The notes under the pieces: generated by a model
What the model was told of the DNA's origin: nothing
The model's database searches: none
What the model saw: only the letters and a program-made list of their open reading frames with translations
DNA from: AA29 sp041481445
GTDB taxonomy: Bacteria; Acidobacteriota; Vicinamibacteria; Fen-336
Direction of reading: 5' to 3'
Length of the DNA stretch: 22,014 nt
Assembly: GCA_041481445.1 (NCBI GenBank)
Contig: JBGPBV010000121.1
Span: 1-22,014, forward strand
Program-made: the position numbers and the translations under genes
In this document: in pieces, positions 9,002 to 17,645 of the stretch
Position numbering within the stretch: position 1 is the first letter of the stretch
How the letters are laid out: every line of letters begins with the position of its first letter

Positions 9002-11055
9002 GTCTGCCTCACCTGGTCCCGGGCCCGCGGCGGGAGGCGGTTCGAGAGGACCGTCTCCGTCGCGAGCAGCAGCAGGGCCGCCATCATCGCGTATCGCCAG
9101 AGCGCCTGGCCGCTCTCGTGCTCACCGGCCGTGTGCGCCGGCTCCGCCGGCGCGGCTTCGACCCCGGGCCCCGGCCGCGTCACCGCGCTCGCCAGCTCCT
9201 CCGGGTCCATGGCGGCGAGGTCCGACTCCGCGCGGTCCACGTTCACCGCCGCCACCGCGATCGCGGGACCGTCCGCCGTGGACCGGACCTCGTAGAAGCC
9301 GGGCGTGGCCAGCTCCAGGCCCGCCGCACCTCGCGGGAGCGTCGAGCGCTGGCCGGAGGGCCCGACGGCCACGGCGTCCCCTTTGGCCAGGGCGGGCGCG
9401 CGCGAGAGGTCGAGGGCGTCGCCGACGGTGTACGACGCCGGGGACACGACGTGGCCGGCGGCGTACCGGACGAGCTCGTGGACGAAGGGAAGGAAGACGG
9501 GCTGAAGGGCGAGGTCGTTCCAGGAGGTGTCGAGGGAGCTCGTCCACACGAGCACCCGTCCCTTCCCGAAGGACCGGCTGGCCAGGGCCACCCCGCCGTC
9601 GTCGAAGCGCGCGAGCACGCCGTCCCTGGCCGCCAGCGTGCGGTAGCGGAAGAAACGTGCGGACGAGAAGTCGCCGCTGTGCGGGCCGCGGAAGAGCTCG
9701 AACACGGGATGGCCGTAGTCGAGGTAGGCCAGGGTGCCGCCCCAGTCCGCGCTGCGGTCGACGGCGGGGCCCGGAAGCCCGGGCAACAGCGGCGCCGCCT
9801 CGCCCGACCAGGCGGAGGCCGCCGTCTTCTCGCCGAGGACGACGAGGATCCCCCCGCCGCCCTCCACGAACTCGCGCAGCCGCCGCCCGGCCGGGCCCGC
9901 GGGCGGAGGCGCGTCGTCGAGGACGACCAGCATCCCGGGCGAGAGGTCGTCCGCGCGGAGCTGGGCCGCGTCCTTCACCTCGACGCGGAAGCGCGGCCGA
10001 TGACCGATGGCGAGCGCGCGCTCGAGGTACAGGCTTCGGCCGCGCACGGGCCCGTTCTCGAGGACCAGGACGGGCAGGTCCCCGCCCGGGGCCAGGACGA
10101 GATGGAAGCGGTCGTCCTCGGGCAGGCCGTCGGGGTCGACACGCACGGTGGCGCGCGCCGCGGTGGGCGGCAGGGGGAAGGGCTCGAAGGTCACCGTGGA
10201 CGACGTGTTGGGCCCGAGAGTGACGCGCTGCTGCCGGACCGTCCGGCCGTCCACGTCGAAGGAGACCCCGACGTCCGCGGCCGCCCGCGGGCCCTTGTTG
10301 ACCAGGCGCGCGCTCGGGATCACGCGCTCGCGGCCGGACTGGTAGTCGCGCTCGAGCTCCACGCCCGTGATGGCGAGGTTGGAGGCGTCGCCGTCCGAGA
10401 GGTCGACCCGCGTGAGCGTGGTCCCGGCGGGGAGGCGCACGTCGTCCGCGCCGTCCCAGCCCGTCTTCTGGAAATCCGTGATGAGCACCACCTCCTGGCG
10501 CGGGAGGCGCGAGGCCCCGATCATCTCCGCGGCCAGGCGCAGGGCGGGACCGTAGCGCGTGACCTCCACTCCCGGCCGCGCGGCGTCGAGGTCCGCGCGC
10601 AGCCGCGCGCGATCGGCGGTGGGTTCGCCGCTCGTGTGGGGCGCGCGGTCGAACAGCACCAGGGCGACGCGGTCCTCCGTCTCCGCGCTTTCGATGGCCT
10701 TGCGAGCGGCCTCCGTGGCCCGCCGCCAGCGGTCGCGGTAGCCCATGCTGTAGGAGCGGTCGAGGAGGATGACGCGGAGGGTGGCCCCGCCGAGCAGGCC
10801 CGCGGGCCGGCTCGAGGATCCGAAGAAGGGGCGCGCGAAGGCGAGGGCCAGGAGCACGAAGGCGGCCGCGCGCAGCGCGAAGAGGAGCCAGTGGCGGAGG
10901 CTCTGGCGACGGACCGAGCGGTAGGGGATCCGCTGCAGGAACATGAGCGACGGGAACGGCACCGTCTCGCGGCGCGGCCGGTTCGTCAGGTGGACGAGGA
11001 TGGGGACGGCGAGGGCGGCCAGGCCGGCCAGGAAGGCGGGGGTGAGGAACCCCAT
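8998..11055 (-). CDS. BatA-like membrane protein with VWA domain
   Basis: The protein has 685 residues. The ATG at 11055 shares one base with the upstream DUF58 stop (TGATG) and has GAGGG seven bases upstream. Residues 1-80 form the BatA-type N-terminal double-membrane domain (MGFLTPAFLAGLAALAVPIL; second helix about 57-75) with the conserved short cytoplasmic loop between. A VWA domain follows with metal site DRSYSM at 99-104, an intact DxSxS. After a beta-sandwich-like middle comes an alpha/beta domain (LVVLDDAPPP, then EGGGGILVVLGEKT) resembling the glutamine-amidotransferase-like domains of this family, without an evident Cys nucleophile. A last membrane helix is at about 651-672, leaving a basic tail. 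The N-terminal hairpin and C-terminal helix imply large loops on one side of the membrane. In known clusters the MoxR ATPase and DUF58 protein are encoded next to such VWA proteins and are thought to act on them. Confidence 0.92.
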   Translation of the reverse strand: MGFLTPAFLAGLAALAVPILVHLTNRPRRETVPFPSLMFLQRIPYRSVRRQSLRHWLLFALRAAAFVLLALAFARPFFGSSSRPAGLLGGATLRVILLDRSYSMGYRDRWRRATEAARKAIESAETEDRVALVLFDRAPHTSGEPTADRARLRADLDAARPGVEVTRYGPALRLAAEMIGASRLPRQEVVLITDFQKTGWDGADDVRLPAGTTLTRVDLSDGDASNLAITGVELERDYQSGRERVIPSARLVNKGPRAAADVGVSFDVDGRTVRQQRVTLGPNTSSTVTFEPFPLPPTAARATVRVDPDGLPEDDRFHLVLAPGGDLPVLVLENGPVRGRSLYLERALAIGHRPRFRVEVKDAAQLRADDLSPGMLVVLDDAPPPAGPAGRRLREFVEGGGGILVVLGEKTAASAWSGEAAPLLPGLPGPAVDRSADWGGTLAYLDYGHPVFELFRGPHSGDFSSARFFRYRTLAARDGVLARFDDGGVALASRSFGKGRVLVWTSSLDTSWNDLALQPVFLPFVHELVRYAAGHVVSPASYTVGDALDLSRAPALAKGDAVAVGPSGQRSTLPRGAAGLELATPGFYEVRSTADGPAIAVAAVNVDRAESDLAAMDPEELASAVTRPGPGVEAAPAEPAHTAGEHESGQALWRYAMMAALLLLATETVLSNRLPPRARDQVRQT

Positions 11056-11990
11056 CAGCGCACCCTCACCATGCGCTGCCGGCGCGTGAGGTAGCGGGCC
11101 AGCGCGTGGTCGAGCGGCAGGGAGGTGTCGAACAGCGCGTAGTCGATCCGGTTCTCGCCCAGCACGCGCGAGAGGCTCTCGATGTGGCCGGCCACCAGGG
11201 CGCGGTAGCGCTCGCGCACGGCGTCCGGCACCACCGGGATGCGCTCGCCGGACTCGAGGTCCTCGTAGCTGGCGGGCTGGTCGAACGGGAACTGGATCTC
11301 CGCGGGATCGAGCACGTGGAAGACCATGATGTCCCCGCCGCGGTGGCCCAGGAGCGCCACCGCGTCCAGCACCGCTCGCGGCTCCTCGTAGAGGTCGGAC
11401 ACGACCACGAGCAGGCTGCGGCGGTAGAGGGCCTCCGCCGCCTTGGCCAGCGGGCGGGCCAGGAGGCCGCGGGCCCGGCCGGGCTCGCTCTCGCCGTGCA
11501 GGCGGTCGAGCGTGTGCAGGAGGATGGGCAGGTGCTTGGCCGACGGCGGCACGAAGTCGCGGATGTCCTCGTCGAAGGTGACGAGGCCGACGCGGTCGCG
11601 CTGCTTGCGCGCGAGGTAGGCCAGGCAGGCCACGAGCGCGCACGCGTAGTCGAGCTTGCCGAGCGCGTGGCTCGAGTAGCGCATCGACCGCGACACGTCG
11701 AGGAGCTGGACGAGGTCGGTGTTCGAGTCGGCCTCGAACTCCTTCAGGTAGAAGCGATCGGTGCGGCCGAAGAGCCGCCAGTCGATGCGGCGGATGTCGT
11801 CGCCGGGCATGTAGGCGCGGTGCTCCGCGAAATCCACGGACCGCCCGAGATAGGGGGAGCGATGCAGGCCGCTGACGAACCCCTCCACCACCGTGCGCGC
11901 GAGCAGCTCCAGGTTGCCGATCCGGGCCAGGACCTCGGGGGCGAGGAACCGGCTCTCGGGGGTGTCGCTTCGGGCCTGGTCGGCGCGCAT
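11055..11990 (-). CDS. DUF58 domain protein, soluble form
   Basis: A 311-residue protein with the DUF58 signature RRIDWRLFGRTDRFYLKEFE at about residues 67-86, preceded by the GRSVDFAEHRAYMPGDD segment. A VWA-like core follows with DVSRSM at 98-103 (DxSxS-type metal site). No membrane helices are visible, unlike many DUF58 proteins that have two N-terminal helices, so this one is probably cytoplasmic beside MoxR. The ATG at 11990 lies nine bases after the MoxR stop, and a GAGG sits seven to ten bases upstream inside the MoxR tail. The stop overlaps the BatA start by one base. The MoxR-DUF58-BatA order is the classic conserved core; the DUF58 protein is generally regarded as the adaptor or substrate-binding partner of MoxR, though the biochemistry is not settled. 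Confidence 0.94.
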   Translation of the reverse strand: MRADQARSDTPESRFLAPEVLARIGNLELLARTVVEGFVSGLHRSPYLGRSVDFAEHRAYMPGDDIRRIDWRLFGRTDRFYLKEFEADSNTDLVQLLDVSRSMRYSSHALGKLDYACALVACLAYLARKQRDRVGLVTFDEDIRDFVPPSAKHLPILLHTLDRLHGESEPGRARGLLARPLAKAAEALYRRSLLVVVSDLYEEPRAVLDAVALLGHRGGDIMVFHVLDPAEIQFPFDQPASYEDLESGERIPVVPDAVRERYRALVAGHIESLSRVLGENRIDYALFDTSLPLDHALARYLTRRQRMVRVR

Positions 11991-11999
11991 CCTCGGCCT

Positions 12000-13034
<1,035 letters not shown>

Positions 13035-13038
13035 GTGG

Positions 13039-13043
13039 CTCCT
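13039..13043 (-). promoter_or_regulatory. Ribosome binding site of moxR
   Basis: AGGAG on the minus strand, four bases before ATG 13034. It decides the start, since the frame is open for about 270 codons upstream in noncoding or antisense sequence. Confidence 0.7.
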
Positions 13044-13053
13044 GTCATTTATC

Positions 13054-13106
13054 TCAGGGGGGGAACGCTGCGCCTCATTTCGAATGGGCTCCGGCTCCCC
13101 CCCTGA
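13054..13106 (-). promoter_or_regulatory. Hairpin upstream of moxR
   Basis: Ten-base perfect inverted repeat: TCAGGGGGGG at 13054-13063 and CCCCCCCTGA at 13097-13106, with 33 bases between. It ends about 20 bases before the moxR start codon, close enough to affect ribosome access if it forms in the RNA. It competes for the same C7 run with the G6 run of the neighbouring hairpin. Confidence 0.45.
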
Positions 13107-13108
13107 AA

Positions 13109-13142
13109 CCCCCCGTCGCACGCCGGCGCCCCCAACGGGGGG
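13109..13142 (-). terminator. Possible terminator or attenuator hairpin after DUF4159-B
   Basis: Eight-base perfect arms (CCCCCCGT at 13109-13116 and ACGGGGGG at 13135-13142 on the plus strand) around an 18-base loop. On the minus-strand transcript the stem is followed by only three U residues, so a classical rho-independent terminator is doubtful. The C6 run can pair alternatively with a G5 run in the loop. Confidence 0.4.
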
Positions 13143-13234
13143 CGGCGGCGTGCTCACTGGTCGCACTTCAGCATCACTGTTGCGCCTGCAGGATGGCGCC
13201 GCGTTTCTCGCCCATCGCGTCGCCCTTACCTTCC

Positions 13235-13996
13235 TCAATGCGTCATCCCGTAGATGACGTAATCGACTCCCAGCTTGTAGGCTTCGTTGCTGAGGTCGAT
13301 GGGGGCGTAGTTGGTGTCCGACCACTCCCAGTACTCGCTCACGTCCTGGTTGTAGTTGACGATGACCATGAGGCGCTTGGAGGGGTCGTTGTCCTCGAAC
13401 ACGCCGAGGTAGTTCGGCTGTGCCCATCGGAAGTAGGGATGGGGGAAGGCGCGCGGGTCGCCCACCCGGAAGAAGGAGTCGAACACCGGATGGGACGCGT
13501 CCAGCTCCACCAGGCGCCCGCTCGGCAGCACCTTCCGCATCTGCTCGGCGAAGTTGTCCCAGTGCGGCCCCACGAAGTCGTCGAAGATCACGAACCCGCC
13601 CTTGCGGAGGTAGGTGCGCATCCCCGCCGCCTCGGCGTCGGTGAGCGTCCAGAACCCCGGCTCGCACATGTAGGCCACCGGATACTTGAAGAGCTCGGGA
13701 TCGTCCAGGGCGAGGATGTTGCCACCGTCCTCGTTCGGATCGAGCGTGGTCAGCTCCTTGAGCATCTTCATGAAGTGACCGTCGGCGCGCGGGTAGTCGT
13801 GGTTCCACTTGAGGTCGAGGCCCCACTCGTAGCGTCCGGGACCCCACTGGGAGGGGCGGAACCGCAGGCGCACGAACGTGAAGCGGCCGTTGTACGGGAT
13901 GTTCTTGTAGTCGACGGCGGGAGGCTCGTAGCCGTCGCCCTTGGCGGGCAGGACCACCGCCAGGCCGAGGAGGAGCGCCGGGGCCCAGGCCTTCAT
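13235..13996 (-). CDS. DUF4159 domain protein B, exported
   Basis: A 253-residue protein starting at ATG 13996, which overlaps the TPR-peptidase stop (ATGA); GGGGAG lies nine bases upstream. Residues 1-21 form a clean signal peptide (MKAWAPALLLGLAVVLPAKG). The mature part is a single DUF4159 domain, which has a class I glutamine-amidotransferase-like fold in known members. Visible family motifs are DYPRAD, LDDPELFKYP, a GGFVIFDDF segment followed by HWDNF, and RLMVIVNYNQDVSEYWEW with the end motif YVIYGMTH. No catalytic Cys triad is apparent. It is a diverged paralogue of the protein at 19934-20776, sharing all these motifs, and the two bracket module 1. DUF4159 genes often accompany MoxR/DUF58/DUF4175 genes. 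It is probably a periplasmic ligand- or partner-binding protein; the ligand is unknown. Confidence 0.93.
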   Translation of the reverse strand: MKAWAPALLLGLAVVLPAKGDGYEPPAVDYKNIPYNGRFTFVRLRFRPSQWGPGRYEWGLDLKWNHDYPRADGHFMKMLKELTTLDPNEDGGNILALDDPELFKYPVAYMCEPGFWTLTDAEAAGMRTYLRKGGFVIFDDFVGPHWDNFAEQMRKVLPSGRLVELDASHPVFDSFFRVGDPRAFPHPYFRWAQPNYLGVFEDNDPSKRLMVIVNYNQDVSEYWEWSDTNYAPIDLSNEAYKLGVDYVIYGMTH

Positions 13997-16653
13997 GGCG
14001 TCCCGCTCCCCGCCCGGGCGTCGTGGAGACGCAGGAGCAGCTCCTGGGCGCGCTGGAACCGGGGCGCGATCTCCAGCGCGCGCAGCACCTCGCGCCGCGC
14101 TCCGGCCGCGTCGCCCGCCTCCAGGAGCGCCCGCGCGAGCTGGTAGAGCGCCTCCGGCCGGTCGACGGGATCGAGCGCGACCAGCGACCGCCGCGCCCGC
14201 ACGACCCCCGCCTGGTCGCCCAGGCGCGCGTCGAGGTTGGCCAGCCGCTCGTGCACGGCGGGCTCGAAGGGCGAGATGTAGAGCGCGGCGTCGAGGGCCG
14301 CCGCCGCCCCCGCCAGGTCTCCCTTCTCCTCCCGCATCCGCGCCAGCTCGAGCTGCGCCTGGTAGTGGCTGTCGGTGATCGTGGTGAGCCGCTCGAGCTC
14401 GGCCCGCGCCTCGTCCGTCCGGCCCTGCTCCTTGTAGAGGGACGCGAGGTACCAGTGAGGGCTGTCGGGCCCTCCCAGCTCCGGGAACAGCGTCCGCGCC
14501 TGCTCGAAGTAGGGGAGGGCCTCCGCGCGCTTGCCCTGCTTGAAGAGCACGGTCGCCGCCCGGAGCTGCGCCTCGAAGTCGCCCGCGTCCGCCTTGGCGC
14601 GCGCTTCGAGGTCCGCGGCCGTCGGATGAGCGGCGCGGCCGAGGGCGGCCAGGCCCGGCGGCGGCGAGGGCAGCCGCATGGCGGCCAGCGGCCCCGCGAA
14701 GCGCTCCCGCACCGAGGCCAGGAACTGCGTGTCGACGTCCTCGGGCGTCGTGCCCAGCACCTTCTGGAAGGCCTGCGCGGTCGTGAGCCCGTCCCCGTAG
14801 GCCTTCAGCAGCCCGACGAGGGCGGGGAAGCCGCGCCGGGTCTCGATCCATTCGACGACCAGCGAGGCCTGGTAGTACGAGATCGCGACCTGCTCCTGGC
14901 TCTTCGGCCGCACGAAGCCGCGGTTGAGGGTGCCCAGCGGCAGCAGCTCGCCCGCCTCGAGGGCGCGCAGGAACTCGACGGTCACACCGTCGCCCCAGCC
15001 CGGCCGCGCCCGGTGCTCCTCGTGCACGGAGAGCCCCTCCGTGAACCAGCGGGGCACGCGGTTGCCGCTCAGGCCGAGGGTGAACGTGTGGGCCAGCTCG
15101 TGCCACAGGGTCGAGCCCCAGTTGAATTGGCCGACCTCGCGCGCGGACGGCGAGTCGATCGCGAACACCGGCCCGAAGCAGGCCCCGAGCCCGGCCAGTC
15201 CGGCGAGGCCGACGGTGCGGACGGAGAAGTCCGCATGATCGGGGTAGACCTCGACCCGCACCGGCCCCTCGGGCCGGTAGGGATAACGCTCGGCCAGGCG
15301 CGCGTAGGCCTCCTCGGCCAGGGCCGCGGCGTACGGCGCGAGCAGGTCCGTTTCCTTGGCGTGGAGGAGGATCCGGAAGTGCGGAGTGGACGTCTCCCTG
15401 TACTTCGGGAACGTGTCGAGCAGGTCGAGCGTGTTCTTGATCCAGACGTTGTAGGGGTCGCCCTTGAAGGAGGCCTCGAGGTTCCGGCGGCCGTCTTCGA
15501 TCGCGCCCAGCCGGAGCTGGTTGAGGCCGAGGATCCCGAGGCCGCGCCACGTCCTTGCGTCCAGCGTGAGAGCCTGCTGGGCGAAGGCGGCCGCCTGGCG
15601 GTAGAGCCGGTTCCGCGCGCTGAGCTCGGCCAGCCGGTTGTAGAGCTCGGCCGGCCTCGGGTTGAGCGCGAGCACGCGGCGCTGGCTCTCCTGGAAGCGC
15701 GCGGTGTCGCCCTGGAGGTAGCGGGCGGCGGCGAGGGCGGTGAGCGCGGGCAGGGAGGCCGCGTCGTCGGCCAGGGCGCTCTCGGCTTCGCGCGCCGCCC
15801 CGTCGTAGTCCTCCTGGTCCACGAGCACCTCGGCCAGGAACACGCGCGCCTCGGCGAAGCCGGGGCTCACGGCCAGGCTCCGCTGGATCTGCTCCATCAC
15901 GCCCGGCGCGCCGTCGAAGTCCAGCACGCGCGCCTGGGCCAGCAGGGCGCGCGGATGCGCGGGGTTGTGCTCCAGGGCCTCCTTCACCGCGTCCGCGGCG
16001 TCCGGACGGTTGTACTTCTCGAGCAGCAGCTCGGCCAGACGTACGCGCGCGCCCACGTTGTCCGGGTCGGCCGCGATCGCCTCGTCGAAGGCCTTGAGCG
16101 CGTCCTTGAAGAGCTGGGGATCGTCGTCGCCGAGGGACCGGCAGGCGATGGCCACCGCCTCCAGCTGCTCGGAGGTCGTGGCCTCGCCGCGGTTGTAGGC
16201 CTGGACGAGACGCCGGAAACCGGCGGCCGCCGCCGCGCGCTCGCCTCGATCGGACCGGAGGACGGCGAGGTTGACCTCGGCCAGGAGCGCGTCCGAGGCG
16301 CCGCCGGCGATCGCCTTCTTGAAGGCGGCCTCCGCTTCCGTCGTGCGACCGCGCGCGGCCAGGACCTCCCCGAGCGTCTCCTGGAGCTCCACCGATCGAG
16401 GGTTCGCGGACTGGAAGACCTTGACCGCCTCCTCCGCCTCCGGGTAGCGAGAGACCTCGGCCAGGGTCCGCGCCAGCGTCCGATGGACGCCGGCCTGTCG
16501 GGGGTCGCGGCGCGCCTGGCGGGTCAGGGCGCCGATGGCGGCGTCGTAGTCGCCGGACCGGAGGGCATCCGCGGGAAGGGCCACGTCGGGCGTCTGCAGG
16601 CCGCCGCCGGTGGCGGCGAGCAGCACGCCGAGCACGCTCGCGGCCATCCTCAC
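13993..16653 (-). CDS. TPR protein with embedded HExxH metallopeptidase (peptidase MA-like) domain
   Basis: The 886-residue protein starts at GTG 16653, which overlaps the previous stop (GTGA) and has GGAGG six bases upstream; ATG 16647 two codons later is the alternative. Residues 3-22 look like a signal peptide. TPR-like helical repeats fill about 25-410 (for example SGDYDAAIGALTRQARRDP, RGRTTEAEAAFKKAI). A catalytic domain at about 430-680 has WHELAHTF, giving zinc ligands H518 and H522 and catalytic E519, with a third ligand probably E539 in RWFTEGLSVHEE. This is a gluzincin arrangement as in peptidase MA-like proteins. A second TPR block covers about 690-880. It is likely a periplasmic zinc protease whose repeats bind partners or present substrates. 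It lies between the caspase-like protein and DUF4159-B, so the module carries a protease with apparently intact residues next to a putative pseudoenzyme. Confidence 0.92.
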   Translation of the reverse strand: MRMAASVLGVLLAATGGGLQTPDVALPADALRSGDYDAAIGALTRQARRDPRQAGVHRTLARTLAEVSRYPEAEEAVKVFQSANPRSVELQETLGEVLAARGRTTEAEAAFKKAIAGGASDALLAEVNLAVLRSDRGERAAAAAGFRRLVQAYNRGEATTSEQLEAVAIACRSLGDDDPQLFKDALKAFDEAIAADPDNVGARVRLAELLLEKYNRPDAADAVKEALEHNPAHPRALLAQARVLDFDGAPGVMEQIQRSLAVSPGFAEARVFLAEVLVDQEDYDGAAREAESALADDAASLPALTALAAARYLQGDTARFQESQRRVLALNPRPAELYNRLAELSARNRLYRQAAAFAQQALTLDARTWRGLGILGLNQLRLGAIEDGRRNLEASFKGDPYNVWIKNTLDLLDTFPKYRETSTPHFRILLHAKETDLLAPYAAALAEEAYARLAERYPYRPEGPVRVEVYPDHADFSVRTVGLAGLAGLGACFGPVFAIDSPSAREVGQFNWGSTLWHELAHTFTLGLSGNRVPRWFTEGLSVHEEHRARPGWGDGVTVEFLRALEAGELLPLGTLNRGFVRPKSQEQVAISYYQASLVVEWIETRRGFPALVGLLKAYGDGLTTAQAFQKVLGTTPEDVDTQFLASVRERFAGPLAAMRLPSPPPGLAALGRAAHPTAADLEARAKADAGDFEAQLRAATVLFKQGKRAEALPYFEQARTLFPELGGPDSPHWYLASLYKEQGRTDEARAELERLTTITDSHYQAQLELARMREEKGDLAGAAAALDAALYISPFEPAVHERLANLDARLGDQAGVVRARRSLVALDPVDRPEALYQLARALLEAGDAAGARREVLRALEIAPRFQRAQELLLRLHDARAGSGTP

Positions 16654-17645
16654 CGGGCGCCTCCGTGCTTGCGGATGGCCTCGTCCTCGCGCGCGAGCTC
16701 CAGGAGCAGCGTCTCCAGCTCGTCTTGGTACTCCGCCTCCGCCATCTGCTCCTTGCGCGCCTTGAGGGCGCCGATCCGTCGCTCGAGCTCTCCCCGCCTC
16801 TGGCGCAGCTCGGCCAGCCGCGGGTCGGCCGCGGTCGACGCGTCGGCGGCGTTCTCGCCCGCCCCGCCCAGGAACAGCGTGCGGGCGAGCCGCCCGTCGC
16901 CGTCCGGCGTGGGCGCGCCAAGGCCGTCGTCGTCGAGAACGGCGTGCTCGGTCAGGAGGCGATGGCTCTTCTCGTAGAAGCGCTCGACTTCGCGCTTGGC
17001 GTAGGTGAAGGCCTCCAGGACGGAGACGCGGCCGTCCTTGTCCGCATCCGCCCCGTCCCCGGTGAAGGCCTCGATGAAGTACCTCGGGAACTCCGTCTCG
17101 TTGCGCTCCATCCCGCTCTTGGTGGCGGTCACGATCGTGCGCCCCTTGGCGCCGAGCGCCTTGCCCCAGTCGCCGCTCGCGCTGGCCGTGTTCACGAGCA
17201 CGACCTGCTGGGCGGAGAGGCGCGCGAGCAGGGGGGCGAAGTCGGCCGCGGTCATGTCCGGCCCGGGCAGGCTCAGGCGCGACTCGCCGGCCTGGAAGCT
17301 GCCGTGGCCGATGAGGAGGATGAAGACGAGGTCGCCCGGACGCGCGGTCCCGGCCAGTGACTCCAGCGCGCGCGTGACGTTCTCGCGCGTCGAGCGGCCC
17401 CGGTAGGCGGGCCGCTTGGGGTCGGCCGCCTTCTCGCCGTAGTAGTCGATGTCGGCGGCGGCCAGGCCCAGCCTCTTCTCGGCGGCCTGGATCATCGAGG
17501 TCGCGAGAAGGTCGAAGGCCTCGGAGTATTTCGGCTCGCCCCCCAGGCCGACCACGACGACGAGATGGCTCTGGTCGGCACGGGCCTCCCGAGCGAGAAG
17601 GGCGCCGAGCGCGCAGGCGAGGACGGTCGAGCCGCGGAGGCTCAT
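16650..17645 (-). CDS. Exported caspase/C13-like protein with Ser at the nucleophile position and an EF-hand-type loop
   Basis: A 331-residue protein. ATG 17645 overlaps the upstream stop (ATGA) and begins a signal peptide (residues 1-24); the open frame further upstream lies inside the neighbour. The N-terminal strand LVVVVGLGG and the region LVFILLIGHGSF with GHG at 113-115 fit the His side of a caspase/legumain (C13)-like fold. The second motif, expected as a D/E-A-C-x-S-G type, reads TASASG at 153-158, so the usual nucleophile Cys is apparently Ser155. D200-E211 (DADKDGRVSVLE) is a perfect EF-hand-type calcium loop just before a helix (AFTYAKREVERFYE). The C-terminus at about 270-330 is a charged coiled coil. 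It is therefore either a pseudoenzyme that binds peptides or a serine variant. It is encoded between the VWA/GATase protein and the TPR protease. The fold assignment rests on motif spacing and needs structural comparison. Confidence 0.82.
   Translation of the reverse strand: MSLRGSTVLACALGALLAREARADQSHLVVVVGLGGEPKYSEAFDLLATSMIQAAEKRLGLAAADIDYYGEKAADPKRPAYRGRSTRENVTRALESLAGTARPGDLVFILLIGHGSFQAGESRLSLPGPDMTAADFAPLLARLSAQQVVLVNTASASGDWGKALGAKGRTIVTATKSGMERNETEFPRYFIEAFTGDGADADKDGRVSVLEAFTYAKREVERFYEKSHRLLTEHAVLDDDGLGAPTPDGDGRLARTLFLGGAGENAADASTAADPRLAELRQRRGELERRIGALKARKEQMAEAEYQDELETLLLELAREDEAIRKHGGAR
16660..16664 (-). promoter_or_regulatory. Ribosome binding site favouring GTG 16653
   Basis: GGAGG on the minus strand, six bases before GTG 16653 and twelve before ATG 16647. 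The spacing favours the GTG start of the TPR-peptidase gene. Confidence 0.6.

Larger units (their letters stand above)
13035..13234. other. 200-bp intergenic region with G-run/C-run structures
   Basis: This is the longest gap inside the minus-strand cluster, between DUF4159-B and moxR. Read on the minus strand it contains, in order, C6, G5, G6, G7 and C7 runs that can pair in more than one way, then the moxR ribosome binding site. I see no convincing sigma-70 promoter. Two very short minus-strand reading frames occur (13 and 6 codons, ending and starting at a shared TGATG), too small to call genes. Confidence 0.6.

Noticed and set aside
6011..9295. Plus-strand 1094-codon open frame
   Set aside because: Lies opposite the DUF4175 gene and crosses into the next gene; Leu/Ala/Gly/Arg-rich shadow with no recognisable domain.
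13035..13847. N-terminal extension of MoxR in the same open frame
   Set aside because: The upstream part overlaps DUF4159-B in another frame and crosses the G/C-run gap; ATG 13034 has a ribosome binding site and matches the usual MoxR start.
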